A DNA stretch of 64,000 nt from Aricia agestis (GCF_905147365.1 NC_056413.1:407001-471000), one strand, 5' to 3'; positions 32,903 through 45,140 are shown, counted from the stretch's first letter. Program-made: numbers and translations. The notes: generated from the sequence alone by a model not told the origin.

Positions 32903-34427
32903 CTTGTCTCTTTCATTCCCAAATCTATTAGTTAATACTAATTGTTCCTAAAGGTATGCGATAGGAGCACCATACTTTTGCGCGAATGAGACAATTGAAT
33001 GAACCCTCCTTATTTATTGAACAGACCATACTTGTACTTCAGTAATAGTAACATAGCTATTAGAAAATATGATCACAGGAAAAGATAGATAGATAGATAG
33101 ATAACTCTTTATTACTCACAAATTAGCACAAGGAAAACCTTAAGTATTTTGGGTGTTTGGCCTAACTTGTGTCTGGTCACTTCTGATTTTAATTCCTCGA
33201 ATTTGTAGTATTTAAACATCTTATGAAACTCAGTCATAAAAACGTTAGATGTAAAACTGCACAGATATTACGCTGGGAATAAAAGTTTACAAATGTTTTT
33301 CCTCGTTGGTGCAACTGACTTATATTAAAATATATACTAATGCAATATAGGTAAATTGTGCTCAATAACTACGAGTATAATGTGTCATTATAATATAATA
33401 AGTCTAGAAGATCCTCGTTCGAGGGAAAATATCTGTTAAATTCTCATAGAATTATACTTCATAATTATAATAAAACTTATTACATTTTTTTTTAAACTTA
33501 GCACTGCGATCAGTTGCTAATTGCAATCTCATTCAGAAATTATTATAAAAATAATCGCCCATTATTATATGTTTAATTTTTAAATTAAATAAATGAGAGA
33601 TAATGATGTATCTTTGCAAATACTAAACGATATCTACAAAAACTAAATCCACAAAAAGGATAAAACATCAGCAGTCATTATGAATGCGCCATCTTGTATG
33701 TCTTTGCCAGAGGTTAATTGGAGAATAATTATTTTTATGGTTAGAGTTAATAAAATTTGTTAAGAATAACGTGCTTAGTGAGAGATTATGCTATTTCTCT
33801 GCTACATAAAGCTATATTACTATTATTTGTACAAATTAATACAATAATTGCAACTGTTTTCTCTATTGTCAACATATTTTTAAAGCTGATAATATATAAC
33901 GTCTCTACTCTCTCTCTCTACTGTGAGAAGTGAGAAAAACTCACACTCAGCAGTCAGCACTCAGACTAAGCGATATTATCACGCACTATTTATTTCTGGA
34001 TATATTTTATATAATGTGTGTGCAATGCTTCGTGCAATGAAATAAAGAATTTCGAGAAAATAATTCACTAAAACTGAGAGAGTTTCATAATAGTTAATCG
34101 AAGTCTAATTTATACCCGGTGGGACGACTTGAAATAAATCATTTATTTCAAGTCCTTATTTAGTGTGCAAATAATAAGGAAGTCATCAATCAAAAGACAA
34201 TACTAATGATCTTCTTTGATGGATTGTTTCAAGAATTTATTTACAATTCGCACCACAAAGGAAACTTTAAAGTCTTAATTTATTTTAATTATTTACCGAA
34301 GACTAAATCTGTATGTTAAATTTGCGCGCGAAATACAATTTTCAAAATTTCAACCCCCGTTCGACCCGTTCTGGGGTAGTTTCGTAAAATTCCATGCCAT
34401 GTATCAACTCTCTGGGATATATCTCCC
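32903..34427. other. Non-coding stretch with (GATA)n
   Basis: No gene was seen. A (GATA)5 microsatellite lies at 33084-33103. The downstream TAACTCTTTATTACTCACAA resembles sequence that often follows this microsatellite in moth repeats. Near 34320-34425 CAACCCCCGTTCGACCC may be a LINE scrap. Confidence 0.4.
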
Positions 34428-34545
34428 GGCCTCCGGTAAACTCACTCACTCGGCGCAAGCGCTGTTTCACGCCGGTTTTCTGTGAGAACGTGGTATTTAT
34501 CCAGTCGAGCCGGCCCATTCGTGCCGAAGCATGGCTCTCCCACGT
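34428..34545 (-). mobile_element. SINE head fragment
   Basis: Only the promoter-proximal head of the SINE family remains (minus ACGTGGGAGAGCCATGCTTC to GTTTACCGGAGGCC). The pyrimidine tract and LINE-like tail are missing, so it is truncated at the 3' side, an unusual direction for target-primed insertion, and more likely a later deletion. Confidence 0.7.
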
Positions 34546-35274
34546 ATAAATCTATCAAGAAACACAACAAGCAATTGAAAATGGAAAGTATGATCGCAAT
34601 TTTTACCTAGATCATTACGAATCGATTTTGTAGTTAATCGAGTCGAGTCGGAATCGGTTCCGCGCGTCCGTGGTGGGGTTACGTAACCATTAAGTAACGC
34701 TGGAGGTCCATTGACCCAGTATAAGGCTCGGCTTTCACCGCATGACTGGTGGATCTATGTGCCACTTAATATTTGGCTTTGACATACTATGTGTTACGAA
34801 TATCACGTTTAAGGAAAACGTATGACAATAGTGATGAAATGACGATACAATACATAATTTGCACATTTAATATTTACTTTTTTATAAAATGAAGTTTTGA
34901 TTCGCTGCTTACTGCTTATACCTCAGATTTTTATCACTTCGTTGCTCCAAAATTAGTTCACGGCGCTCCTTATTTTTCCGGGACAAAAAATATCCTATGC
35001 CGTTTCCCGGAATTCAAAGAATTTTAGCATGAAAGAGTAAAATACATACAGGCTGGAATACTTTATTTATTTATTGATAAATTACAACCACATCGCATAC
35101 ATTTTTTACTTAATAGTTAATACTAAAATAACAATTTGTATTATATCTAATGCATACGACAACTACGGTGTACATTGCATTGATAACAATATGTAATTAT
35201 TTAAACACTTTCGCATTAAAATGTGCTACATGAATAGAATCTTCTGTCACCTGCGATTATGCACCCGCGTTTTA
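34546..35274. other. Non-coding stretch with Helitron scrap
   Basis: Between about 34900 and 35030 the order GGCGCTCCTTATTTTTCCGG, AAAAATATCCTATGCCG, TTTCCCGGAATTC matches the minus-strand end half of the Helitron family. No other feature was seen. Confidence 0.4.
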
Positions 35275-35436
35275 TGTACTATCAGGGAAGTTGATTCCTA
35301 GGCAGATAGCGGACCTAAGTAATTTGGTCGCGTTCAGTCAAACCCATCAGACCGATCACAGCTAACATTGAATTGACATAAACCAACTGACGTAGGTCCG
35401 TCAACGGCCTAGGAATCAATTTTCTCGATAGTACAT
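35275..35436. mobile_element. MITE with TGTACTATC ends
   Basis: TGTACTATCAGGGAAGTTGA then TTCCTAGGC is mirrored by GCCTAGGAATCAATTTTCTC then GATAGTACA. The inside (35336-35372) contains the inverse of the TCAATGTTA...GGGTTTGAC block also seen at 26037 and 40041. Non-coding, about 160 bp. Confidence 0.65.
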
Positions 35437-36588
35437 TTGGTATTTTTATTATTATTCGTAGAGTTGGTACGTCTAATCGGTAATGCAACTAATAACATGA
35501 CATTTTAATAACGATATCTCTGCAATAGCTGGTAATTAACTTAACAGGATAATAGCTGGTTTTCCTCACTCCGATCCAAGTAAACATAATATTGTGTCTT
35601 ATATTATACAGATTTTTAAACTAATCTTAAGTTGAAAACACCTTCACTATAAGTTTTTCTATGGGTTAAACTAAGAACTCACAATAGATCATAATAAATT
35701 TTATAATTTGACTTACTTGTAAAAAATAATGTCTTAGTGATAATTAACGATCTTGAAAGCCCATAACAGAACAGAAGCTAAATCTTAATTTAAGCGCCAT
35801 ATATCTGAGGGATTAAAGTTCCTAACTTAGGGTCATAAATTTCCGAAGGTTCATATAGGGCTCCCCCGGCCAACGACCGCTATCTCAAACGGAATTGCTC
35901 TTAACGAGAGCACATCCTCCATATAACGAAATACTTCAGCCATAAAACATTTACAACTTGTATCGAGGTTCGTACAGTTGCCAGCTGATATACTACCGCT
36001 TTTAGGGCTACTTCAGACGCAGCAGAAACCGCGCGGTCCCCATGCGGAAACCGAATGCTTGAGTGTGAATAAGCTGCAAGCGATTGAAAGTTTTTTCCAA
36101 TGTTTGTCTTTCCCGGACGTATAATATCTCCAGAATTATTTTCATGAAAATTGGTTCAACAGTTACAGTAGCCCGTAGAAGTAGAGAACATTCAGTTACA
36201 AACATATTTTCGTGTACCTCTAGTGTTATTATAGACGTTATGTGTATTACGTTTTTTGCACGTGATCATAATATACGGTGTCACGTTTTTCATAACGTGA
36301 AAGTGTTTAAAATACAGACGTTAAATAATTACCTAAAATATGCAAGATATTCTGCGAATCCTTAAAATGATTATAACATTTTTAGTTGGTATTATTTCTT
36401 TTATTATTTTTTATAATGACTCCTCGCTTAATAAATTTTATTACCTTTTTAAATATTTATTTTATTCTTTTCAGGTAAATATCGCTGCCATTATACCTGC
36501 ACGTCGGTAAATATGTAACCCGTCAGTCAAAATATATTTGACGTCTTTTGTATAATTACAAAAGATGCCATTATTACTATAAAATACA
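35437..36588. other. Non-coding stretch
   Basis: No gene was seen. A 93-codon plus frame (36084-36365) is AT-rich and without domains. A possible recursive splice site at 36455-36480 is listed separately. Confidence 0.4.
36455..36480 (+). promoter_or_regulatory. Second candidate recursive splice site
   Basis: The tract TTTATTTTATTCTTTTCAG ends at 36474 and is followed directly by GTAAAT. As at 20770, an acceptor and a donor are joined with no exon. The pyrimidine tract is better than at the first site, the donor slightly weaker. Both lie on the same strand 15.7 kb apart, which is what stepwise removal of one long intron would need. Confidence 0.35.
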
Positions 36589-36722
36589 GGGACTGTTTCA
36601 CCACTTCCTGATAAGTGCCGTATAGGCTATCCGCAACTTATCTGATAAATAGAGTATGGAGTATCTGTCAGATAAGTTATAGATCCTATCCGGCACTTAT
36701 CAGGAAGTGGTGAAACAGGCTC
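36589..36722. mobile_element. PIF/Harbinger-like MITE
   Basis: Nearly perfect 38-base inverted ends: GGGACTGTTTCACCACTTCC and TGATAAGTGCCG on the left, their inverse on the right. The family is shared with 49328-49455, where the TWA target duplication is visible. Here flanking bases do not form a duplication, so one flank is probably mutated. Non-coding, 134 bp, able to fold into a hairpin along its length. Confidence 0.75.
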
Positions 36723-36829
36723 TTATAATAATTAAAGTAATCATATCTGTAATAATTATCTCTAAGTAGAGTTCTGCATTTGGCTGGTGATTTCCAACTT
36801 AAACTACCCACCGTACCTACCGTACCGTA

Positions 36830-36871
36830 CCAAAAGAACCCTTACAGTCACGTCTGTAAGGGTTCTTTTGG
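36830..36871. repeat. Perfect 18-base hairpin
   Basis: Arms CCAAAAGAACCCTTACAG (36830-36847) and CTGTAAGGGTTCTTTTGG (36854-36871) with loop TCACGT. Preceded by a short CCGTACC tandem. It is too short and too perfect for a typical miRNA precursor and no terminator context is apparent; probably the remains of a palindromic element. Confidence 0.6.
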
Positions 36872-36907
36872 TTCTTAGATATTTTTTAACATTTCAAAGA
36901 TCACTAT

Positions 36908-37004
36908 ACCCGCGTTCCATTTGATGTTAAAAACGATCAAAACGCTTAAAATAGGAGACATTTTGAGCGTTTTGATCGTTTTTAAAATCAAACAGAACGC
37001 GGGG
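36908..37004. mobile_element. Small palindromic MITE
   Basis: Left ACCCGCGTTCCATTTGAT and AAAAACGATCAAAACGCTTA are mirrored on the right by GAGCGTTTTGATCGTTTTTA and ATCAAACAGAACGCGGGG, with a 7-base centre. Arms are about 42 bases with four or five mismatches. No target duplication was recognised. Confidence 0.65.
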
Positions 37005-38438
37005 TGGATGTTAGTTTGTCAATTCCAGTCTTGGATTTATTTATGTGAACACGAGAAAATGTTTTTGATGAGATTTTATAACTAGAAATAGAGGCTATCT
37101 CACTCACGCATAAAAGAACATGTACGAGTCGGCAGCGATGAAAAGCGGAATTCGATTTATAAGAATAGGTACCCTGGTCTAAAACCTACGATACAAACAG
37201 TCTCTACACTGTCCACTCGTACACTTACAGCCAGCAGGTTGCATTGCGGAAGCACCGCCTTCCGATAATGACGACCGGTTTGAAGGCTCTATGTTATGCT
37301 CTCCTTGTCCTTTACTTGCTGAACGTTCGCGTTAAAAACTACAATATTGCTCCTTATGTCATTCATTCAGCATTCAGCATAGTAACTCAATGGAGTCCTT
37401 AAAATCAGACGAAGATACAAGTTTTACGTGTATCCGAAGTTCTACTGTCTTTTTTGCTGCTTGAAGTTATCTAAAATCCCACTTATGGATGCGTCCAATT
37501 CGTCCAATTCTTGTATGAAGTTAATATTATAATATTATCCAAAACCTAAACTGACTTAGGTTAAAACAAAGCTCATATACAGCCCTGTTATTTACTCCGA
37601 AGAAACTCTTAAAAAGATACAGGAATTGACATAGGAATTGTTAGCATGAAATGTTCGCAAGATAATTTTCAAATAAGTGAAATGCATATTTTAAGGTGTA
37701 GTTCGTAGTTACCTGGTGTAATTTATTTCCACTCACGCTAAGATACTTCACAAACATTTTAGTAACTGATACCATAAATATTCTCGGAACCCCGTCCTGA
37801 ATATACAATTAACCAATATTTTACTGTAGTTTATTTTAAGAGTATGTATGTCATCTTATTACTTTAGCTACGTACACACGTACGTACGTGTTTACGTAAT
37901 ATGGTTAAAAATACCTAAAGTCTACTTCATAATTTAATTTAATGATAATTTAAGAAACTTTTATAGATCGAAAACAATTTTCCTATTCAATAGCAACAGT
38001 TATGTGTGACACAATAATAAAAATAACCCTTAGGTAATAGGTATAGTATCTTGATTCTTGACACAATGTAAGATATCTTATATATCTGCATAAAATATAT
38101 TCTAGGATGTCTTTTATATGCAAAATATGTTTTGACATGGTCAAAATCTAAAGCTAGGCTGTAAGTATAAAATAATAGGGAATATTACGCAAAGCCGATA
38201 GAGGGCGCTACTAGCATTTAATATACAGAAAATAATTCGATCAAAATCCGACATATTGCACACTTCAAATTAGAATATTGACAGAAACGTTGTCAAACGT
38301 CGAACAAAACTTTTTGTTTATGTCTGTACTGGAGCTGCCTCTAGCATAGTAAACAGAACTAACGAGTAGGCCGACACAGAAGAGATCTCGAAAATACGTT
38401 TAACGTAGTATGTTATAATACCAGTCGCGCCGTACTAA
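37005..38438. other. Non-coding stretch
   Basis: No gene was seen. CTAGCATAGTAAACAGAACT at 38341-38360 is mirrored by AGTTCTGTATACTCTGCCTCTAG at about 38889-38910, suggesting that the MITE at 38439-38797 was inserted into an older inverted-repeat element. Confidence 0.4.
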
Positions 38439-38797
38439 GGGTGGGTTGCACCAACTTACTTTAGATATAACTGTAACTTTAACTATAACTATTACAATGC
38501 AAAATTTCAGATCTTTGGTTAAAGTAAAAAATGGACGCCATATTTAACCATAACCTTGAGCTCGACAAGGCTTTGAATGAATGTGGCGAAAAAAGGAACT
38601 AACGATGTAATCATACAAAAACGCAATTTTTGAGAGTTCTCCTTTACCGGCAGCGCCCCCGCCCACGTTCATTTCAAGCCTTGTCGGACCAGCTGTCATC
38701 TGCCAAATTCTGTGGTCAAAGTTATGGTTAAAGTTAAAGTTAGCCTTAACTATAACCATAACTTTAACTTTAACCACGCCTCTGGTGCAACCAACCC
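38439..38797. mobile_element. TIR element, GGGTTGGTTGCACCA ends
   Basis: Left GGGTGGGTTGCACCA and right TGGTGCAACCAACCC are inverted ends, flanked by TAA (left) and TTA (right), close to the TWA target of PIF/Harbinger. Inside, runs of TAACTTTAACTATAAC and their inverses extend the pairing. It is 359 bp and non-coding. Superfamily is inferred from the target only. Confidence 0.65.
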
Positions 38798-39134
38798 TTA
38801 TGCGTTACTTTGTGAAACATGTTGAAAATGACATTAGCACCCAACTCTATTTTATTCGCCCGTTTGTTTGAAGTGGAGGTACTCCTTAGTTCTGTATACT
38901 CTGCCTCTAGCATGAATAATATATTACAATAATATTATATCCTGTTCTCCGATTAACAACAATGACAATTTATAAGTTGCGACCATAAATCAATCTCAAT
39001 AAATAAAAAAGTTTAAAAAATAATTGGCGGTTAAAATAACATTTTTGCGATTTGTCACAGATCGGTTTACAAATGGCTACGGTGTGAAAAACACAATATG
39101 TTGAGATAATTATTAATTGAGATAAAAATAAAAT

Positions 39135-39780
39135 CGGCCAAGTGCGAGTTGGACTCGCCCATGAAGGGTTCCGCAGCAGCAATAAGGTTAATTTTATGAA
39201 TTTAAAAGGTTTTTGGTTTATTTTTTATTTCAATTGATTTAATGAAAGTTAAATTAAGGTTTACCATTTATGACGTATAAAAAAACTACTTGCTAGATCT
39301 CATTCAAACAAATTTTCGTTAGTAGTTTTTATAGTAATGTACAATAATACAAAATACAAAAATAAATGTATTTTTTTAGACTTATCATGCCCGTACTTTA
39401 GAAGTTAGAGTGGGAGAGGACACACATTTTACCACTTTAGAAGAGTCTCTCTCGCAAACTATTCAGGTTAGAAAAAAAATGATATTAGAGACATCAATAT
39501 TATTTTTGAAGACCTATCCACAGATATCCCAAACGCATAGGTTAGATGATTTTTTTTGTTTCAGTTGTACCTATGGGGACTCCTTAAATTTTTCCATTTT
39601 TGTATCAAAATCTTAATGCGGTTCACATACTACAATATCTACTTACCAATTTTCAATAGTATAGCTCTTATAGTTTCGAAGAAAAGTGGCTGTGACATAC
39701 GGACGGACAGATAGACAGACAGACATGCCGAATCTATAAGGGTTCCGTTTTTTGCCATTTGGCTACGGAACCCTAAAAAA
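39135..39780 (+). mobile_element. CGGCCAAG-type repeat, full copy
   Basis: Begins CGGCCAAGTGCGAGTTGGAC, with CCCATGAAGGGTTCCGCAGC, and ends GGCTACGGAACCCTAAAAA. It carries (GACA)n near 39705-39724. It matches the inner nested copy at 4311-4936 along its length, so it defines a second subfamily distinct from the GCACGAAGGGTTCCGTACC type. A 68-codon frame inside is not conserved and is treated as chance. Confidence 0.8.
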
Positions 39781-39995
39781 ACGTATGTCAACAGTCAACA
39801 TATTAATATACTATGACGTTGGTTAGCAAAAACGTGGCTAATTGATTGTTACGAGCCAAAGGGCCAAAGGGCAAAGGGGCAAATTTAAAAGGAAAATAAT
39901 CAGTTTCTGTTCATTTTGATCTAAATGTAAACAAATCTTAACATTATTAACGATGCTACCAAATTAAATCTTACCTGTTAGCCACACAAGGAATA

Positions 39996-40136
39996 TGTAC
40001 GATCTGAGATCAGAGAAGTTGATTCATTTGCAGACTCCAGTCAATGTTCGACATGGTCTGTCGACTGGGCTTGATATAAGTCCACCAAATTAGCGTCTGT
40101 CATCTGCTGTATGAACAAATTTCTCTGAAAGTACAT
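39996..40136. mobile_element. MITE with TGTAC ends, diverged
   Basis: TGTACGATCTGAGATCAGAG then AAGTTGATTC on the left pairs loosely with GAACAAATTTCTCTGAAAGT then ACA on the right. The inside has AGTCAATGTTCGACATGGTC / GACTGGGCTTGAT, linking it to the MITE at 35275-35436. Confidence 0.5.
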
Positions 40137-41750
40137 TTTAAATAACAAGCGGAGTATTTAAATGTGTTTATTTTCCATATAATATTACGTATGCAAAGAC
40201 ACGCGCTTAAGGTGACGCCGCATTAAAGTAAAAAACCATGTTGGATATGTTTTAGATTGCATGTTTTCTATGAGAGGCCGGCCCGACCCCTCATAGAAAA
40301 CAAGAAATGGAACAGCAAAAAATGGCAAGGCGTAAGCGACAAAATAGTTTTTGTCGCGTATTTTAATAACCATTTATATATTTCATATAAGCTATGGGCA
40401 AATTAAAGTGTATGCTTGAACCAATCTATGGACACATTTTGGAAGCTTAAATCACTCTCCTCTGTTGGCAAAATTAGAATCCCTTTTTTTACAGAGGTCT
40501 TCTTGATTGATTATGCTGTGTTATAAAAGTTGACCAATCGTGTTATGCTATGGGCAATTCAAAGACAAATACATGATGAATACTGTCAATGAACTTTAAT
40601 TTCTTAGCTTTAGTCATTGCTGAGAAAAATCGATATCGCTACAGCCAAATTATCAAGACGTCGCCTTAAATCTGGAACGTAATCTACGTCGACTATTAGA
40701 AAACATAATTCTTTGCAGTCGGGTAAAAAAGAGTATCTATTAATACACAAAAAATTTTAAGTTTGCATTAATTGCTTAAACCGATTCCAAAGTATGTTTA
40801 CTTCACCTTACAAACTTTTTGGTTAACACTTTAACACCTACCCATTGGTGAGTTTAGAATGTAGTTTCAATAAGTAATTCATCACACGTCGCAGTGGCCA
40901 CTGACCTTAAGTCGGTGTTGGAATTATAATTTCACACCTACCCACAGAATAATATTTACTAAGCAGATGTTTATTATTGTACTCGATAGTTTTCTTGGTT
41001 AAACTGTAAAGAGATTGGTTCTCATCAACTACTGAGTAGATTTTGATAAAATTTAACACATTTATAGAGCAGACCACGGAAACGGACATAGTTTTGTTTT
41101 TATCAGGGTATAGCATATATTTCTTGCGTGATTCCCTTTTAAGGGCCTGAAGAAACATATTTAAAGCGCTTATCAACACTTACTTTGGCTACGTTCCAAG
41201 TTTGTAAAAAATGTACAAGGTTGTTATAAATTAATATGCGTTTGCTGAAACTACGTGCGAACTGAGTACCATTTAAAAAGTTGCCTGGTACAAAACGTTT
41301 CTTAAGTACTTGTACCGAATTTCACCAAAAGTCGATTCCGCAATCAGTAAAGTTAAATTCAATTGTTTATTTCTACGTAGAATTTAAATTTCTGCACTCA
41401 AGTTCAAGAAAATATCATCGGAATGGACATGTTTACTGAAATGACATAATTTATGACCTATTGTTGTGTTACAATAACATTTTTTCACTGAACACGCCCG
41501 CTTGGGGCGCTTGGCTAGGTGTGATAATAACAATGCGTACGTCATTAATCATTATGTCTTAATTAAATACATTCATTACTATTAAGTAAGGATTATTATT
41601 AAAATTTGGGATATTATTAAATGCACATCAGAATAATTTTTCAGCACACTACCTTAACTCCGCTAATAAACTGAATGCATACCAGAAAAACTAATGCTGA
41701 TCAAAAAACGAATTGATTAACTGAACATGTCCTCCATTATTATTTTTAAC
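40137..41750. other. Non-coding stretch
   Basis: No gene was seen. It has a short hairpin at about 40263-40303 (TTTTCTATGAGAGG paired with CCCCTCATAGAAAA). A 90-codon minus frame (41179-40907) has no domain. Confidence 0.45.
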
Positions 41751-42117
41751 AAAAAATTAAAACCGACTTCCAAGATAAAAACAGAAATAATATGAACTAA
41801 AAAGTATTAAATAACTCTTACTCTATAATAGTGCCTTTTTCAGAATTCGTCTAAATCTCAACTATTTCTGTACATACTACAGTCTTCATTAATTGAAGTC
41901 GGTACCAGCTAATTTTATCGTTAGTTCAGTCAATGTCAGAATATCTGAAGCTTTTGGGACTGGTACCGACTTCAAAGTAATGAAGACTGTAGTATGTACA
42001 GAAATAGTTGAGATTTAGACGAATTCTGAAAAAGGCACTATTATAGAGTAAGAGTTATTTAATACTTTTTAGTTCATATTATTTTTGTTTTTACCTTGGA
42101 AGTCGATTTTAATTTTT
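41751..42117. mobile_element. 367-bp foldback: two MITEs head to head
   Basis: Two arms of about 157 bases (41751-41907 and 41960-42117) are inverse copies with about four or five differences, separated by 52 bases. Each arm itself starts AAAACCGACTTCCAAG and ends GAAGTCGGTACCAG, so each looks like one small element with inverted ACCGACTTC ends. The right arm ends in a T-run. The whole region would fold into a very long, nearly perfect stem. Confidence 0.75.
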
Positions 42118-42279
42118 TTTTTTTAATAATAATTTCACTCTTTTTAGTTATCTACAAGATAAGGCTTTATGCGTAAATAACCACTACGAATGTTAACTAT
42201 TCACATTATGTTACTGTAAGCGAATTTGTGGTAAATGCTTGCAGTTATCTAAGCGATGCTGCAATTTAAAAATCTTTAA

Positions 42280-43053
42280 AGGTTCAGGAGTTCTGTTCAG
42301 TGCCTTTGGACCAAGAGACACCTTCGTATGAACTTTCTCTTATTCGTACCTAACATATGTTTAAGTCACTAGAAATAACATTTTAACCACTATGAGTCTT
42401 TTGATAAATTTCAAGGATTTCCCTCGATTGCTCATAGATCCCATCATCAGCTCACCACTTTCGTAATTATTATACAAAATCAAGCTTATACCCTATACAA
42501 CAACACAAGAATTTGGAAAATCGGTCCACAAACAGCGAAATAATCATCAAAAACATCTGCTTCGATGCAAAATATCACGAAAAGCATCAATAATTGGGTG
42601 ATAATGTGATGACCCATGGCATAATTATGATTTTGATGATGATGATCAAATAAATTTATGTGTTGGCTTATGCTTTCAGTTGTTTAAACAACGCCGAAAT
42701 CCCCGAACCTGTATCTATAAGGATTCAAAAGTTCTGTTGGGTACCTTCGGATCCAGGGTATAACCTGGTGCGAAATTTTATTTTTTGGTAGCAGTTACCT
42801 GGAATGCTTCAGAAAAAATTTAAATCACTATATGTTTCCATACAAATTTCAAGGAGTCCCCTCGATTCCTCCAGGATTTCATCATCAGATAACCAGTTTT
42901 GTGAACATGGTACCAAATTAGAGTTAAACCCTATACAATACAAAAAGATTTTTGAAAATCGGATCAGAAACGGCTGAGTTATCGTTGAACATACAAAAAA
43001 AAAAAAGATACATACAGCCGAACGTATAACCTCCTCCTTTTTGGAAGTCGGTA
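42280..43053. repeat. Two diverged copies of a GAAGTCGG-ended repeat
   Basis: Two direct copies share landmarks: CCTTTGGACCAAGAGACA / CCTTCGGATCCAGGGTA, TTTCAAGGA(T/G)T(T/C)CCCTCGATT, CATCATCAG, and ACCCTATACAA...AAAATCGG(T/A)(C)...AAAC(A)G. The second ends GGAAGTCGGTAAAAAAC (to 43053) after CATACAGCCGAACGTATAAC and CTCCTCCTTTTT. The family is common in Lepidoptera but I cannot give its class. Confidence 0.5.
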
Positions 43054-43620
43054 AAAAACATCATACAAAACGAGACGACCTTTATAACCGAATTCACACC
43101 AAAAATATGGTTCATGCATCGGATATATTATATGTAAAACTAAAATTTAAATTGTTTATCAAAAATATTAACTTGCACTCTAAATTGGACAATCTTACAA
43201 CGGAATTTCTAAAAACGATATCGAGAGGTGCACCACAATAAAATCAATTTCTATTATCAAAACAAGTCTACAAATTGACAAATCGTGCAACTTTATGATG
43301 AGATATGGTGAAAGATTTTATCATTCCAAAACTATATAATTCAAGGTTTCTTGATAAAAATTAAGAAAAATTATCTAAATTTACTACTGTATTGTAATTG
43401 TATGGGTTAATAAATTTATTAATGATTCTTAAGTAATTAATAGCAATGTTGGCCCAATACGACTTGATTGGGTTAGGTTAGGCCTTATGGCCTTAGCCAT
43501 CGTGGTTATTTTTTGTGAACCACCCAGAAGTAGCAGTTGTTTTTTTTTTTTTCTTTAGTAGCTTTTCGACCCCTAGAGTGCAAATTCCTAAGCCGGAGGC
43601 TTAATTATTTTGCAATATAT
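43054..43620. other. Non-coding stretch
   Basis: AT-rich, with no recognised feature apart from a T-run near 43540. Confidence 0.45.
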
Positions 43621-43665
43621 CGGTAAGGAACCCTTTGTGCGCGAATCCGACTCGCTCTTTGCCGA
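43621..43665 (-). mobile_element. CGGCCAAG-type repeat, end fragment
   Basis: Minus strand reads CGGCAAAGAGCGAGTCGGAT, TCGCGCACAAAGGGTTCC, a diverged first 45 bases of the family. The remainder of the element is missing. Confidence 0.6.
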
Positions 43666-44075
43666 TTGTTTATAAACTGAGTTACCATTCACTGTGCCGA
43701 AGTTTAGTCCATGTTAAGTTAGCACTTGATGATTTTTATGTGTTCTTAATTATTATATGAACATAACAGATTAAATTGGGTTTTATTTAGAATAAATGAT
43801 GTTCCTAAAAGTAATTTAGGTGATGGTTTTCCTTTAAAAAGTTGTAGTATGTTTGTTGAACTAAGGAATTGTTAGATATACTATTTTAATAATAGTTATT
43901 CGTTCAGTAAAACAGTTTCGCAAATAACTTTAAATAGTATGCTGAATTCGCATTATTTAGGGCATAATTAGTGTGCAAGTCAGTATTTTTGGTGAAACTT
44001 TCAAATATTTAGATCGAGAAAAGGGAATATACAGATATTGATTTAAATACATGCCTTCAAATTTCTGTAATGGTA
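43666..44075. other. Non-coding stretch
   Basis: No feature was recognised. Confidence 0.4.
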
Positions 44076-44273
44076 GAGCCAAACGAGCGTAATTTGTGAG
44101 TTGTGAGTCGCAGAATTTCGGCTGGCAGAAATTCTGCTGCATTCAGTTTCATACAAAATGTCCCACTTCATTCACACGAGCGTAATTTCGTTAGTCATGA
44201 TTTGTATGAAAAAATATTTACGCGACCGAAATTCTGCGACTCACGACCCACAAAATTACGCTCGTTTGGCCTC
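44076..44273. mobile_element. MITE with about 48-bp inverted ends
   Basis: Left GAGCCAAACGAGCGTAATTT then GTGAGTCGCAGAATTTCGG is mirrored by CCGAAATTCTGCGACTCACG and AAAATTACGCTCGTTTGGCC on the right. The centre is about 95 bases and non-coding. Flanks do not show a clear duplication. Confidence 0.7.
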
Positions 44274-44477
44274 AACCTAACTCGTATTTTTACCCAGAAA
44301 ATTGAAACGTATTTGAAAAATCATGACGACGATCGAGTAAATTAAATGTTCCAAATAAAATATTACTATCTATCATCATGATTTTGTTTAATTATAAGGT
44401 AATAGATCAACATTATGGAAAACAATGATGGAAATTACATTTTATTGCAAATGATTTAAAACCTTTAACCTATACAA

Positions 44478-44655
44478 TCTAATATATAAAATTCTCGTGT
44501 CACAGTGTTTGTGCGCAAACTCCTCCAAAACTGCTCAACAGATTTTAATGAAATTTTGTATGTACTTTCGTTAGGACTGAGAATATGATTGTATCTATTT
44601 TTTATATTAATACTAAAAATAATTTATATGGCAAAACAATGTTTGCCAGGTCTAG
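44478..44655 (+). mobile_element. Helitron, TCTAATATATAAAATTCTCG type
   Basis: Begins TCTAATATATAAAATTCTCG after A, has GTGTCACAGTGTTTGTGCGC, AAACTGCTCAACAGATTTTA and ATGGCAAAACAATGTTTGCC, and ends CTAG before T. The GGCAAAACAATGTTTGCC segment is the subterminal hairpin. A distinct short subfamily from the copy at 11319. Confidence 0.8.
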
Positions 44656-45108
44656 TTGTAAAGCAAAATCAAATGAAGCCAAACAATAACCATCTGTCAA
44701 ATTTTTCCTACTACGAGTATTCTCTATCAGTCGTAAATACATACAATGCATTGTTCTAGGCTCAGTGTTATTTATTATATTGCTAATTAATATGTAACGA
44801 TGTTACGAACAATACAAGTATCACGCACACCTGGCGCTCTACACAAGGTCAACTATCAAAACTGTTCGATCCAATATACCTACGTAGGCGCAGCTAACCT
44901 GCTAGACTGTATAAGGAATGTCTTTGATACTAGTTTGTTACGTCTATGACTATTATGTGTGTGATCTAAATCGTATAAGTCGATATGACAAAACAGTTCT
45001 TAAATTCGTCGCGTTAGTTCATGGTGATAAAGCCATTTGTGTTAATCTGGGATTAAGTTTATCCTTGATTTATATGTTATCTCTAGTTCCTCGCATATAC
45101 ATGAATAA
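44656..45108. other. Non-coding stretch
   Basis: No gene was seen; a 77-codon plus frame (44918-45151) runs into a repeat and has no domain. Confidence 0.4.
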
Positions 45109-45140
45109 TCAGTCAAGTGCGAGTCTGACTTGCGCACGAA

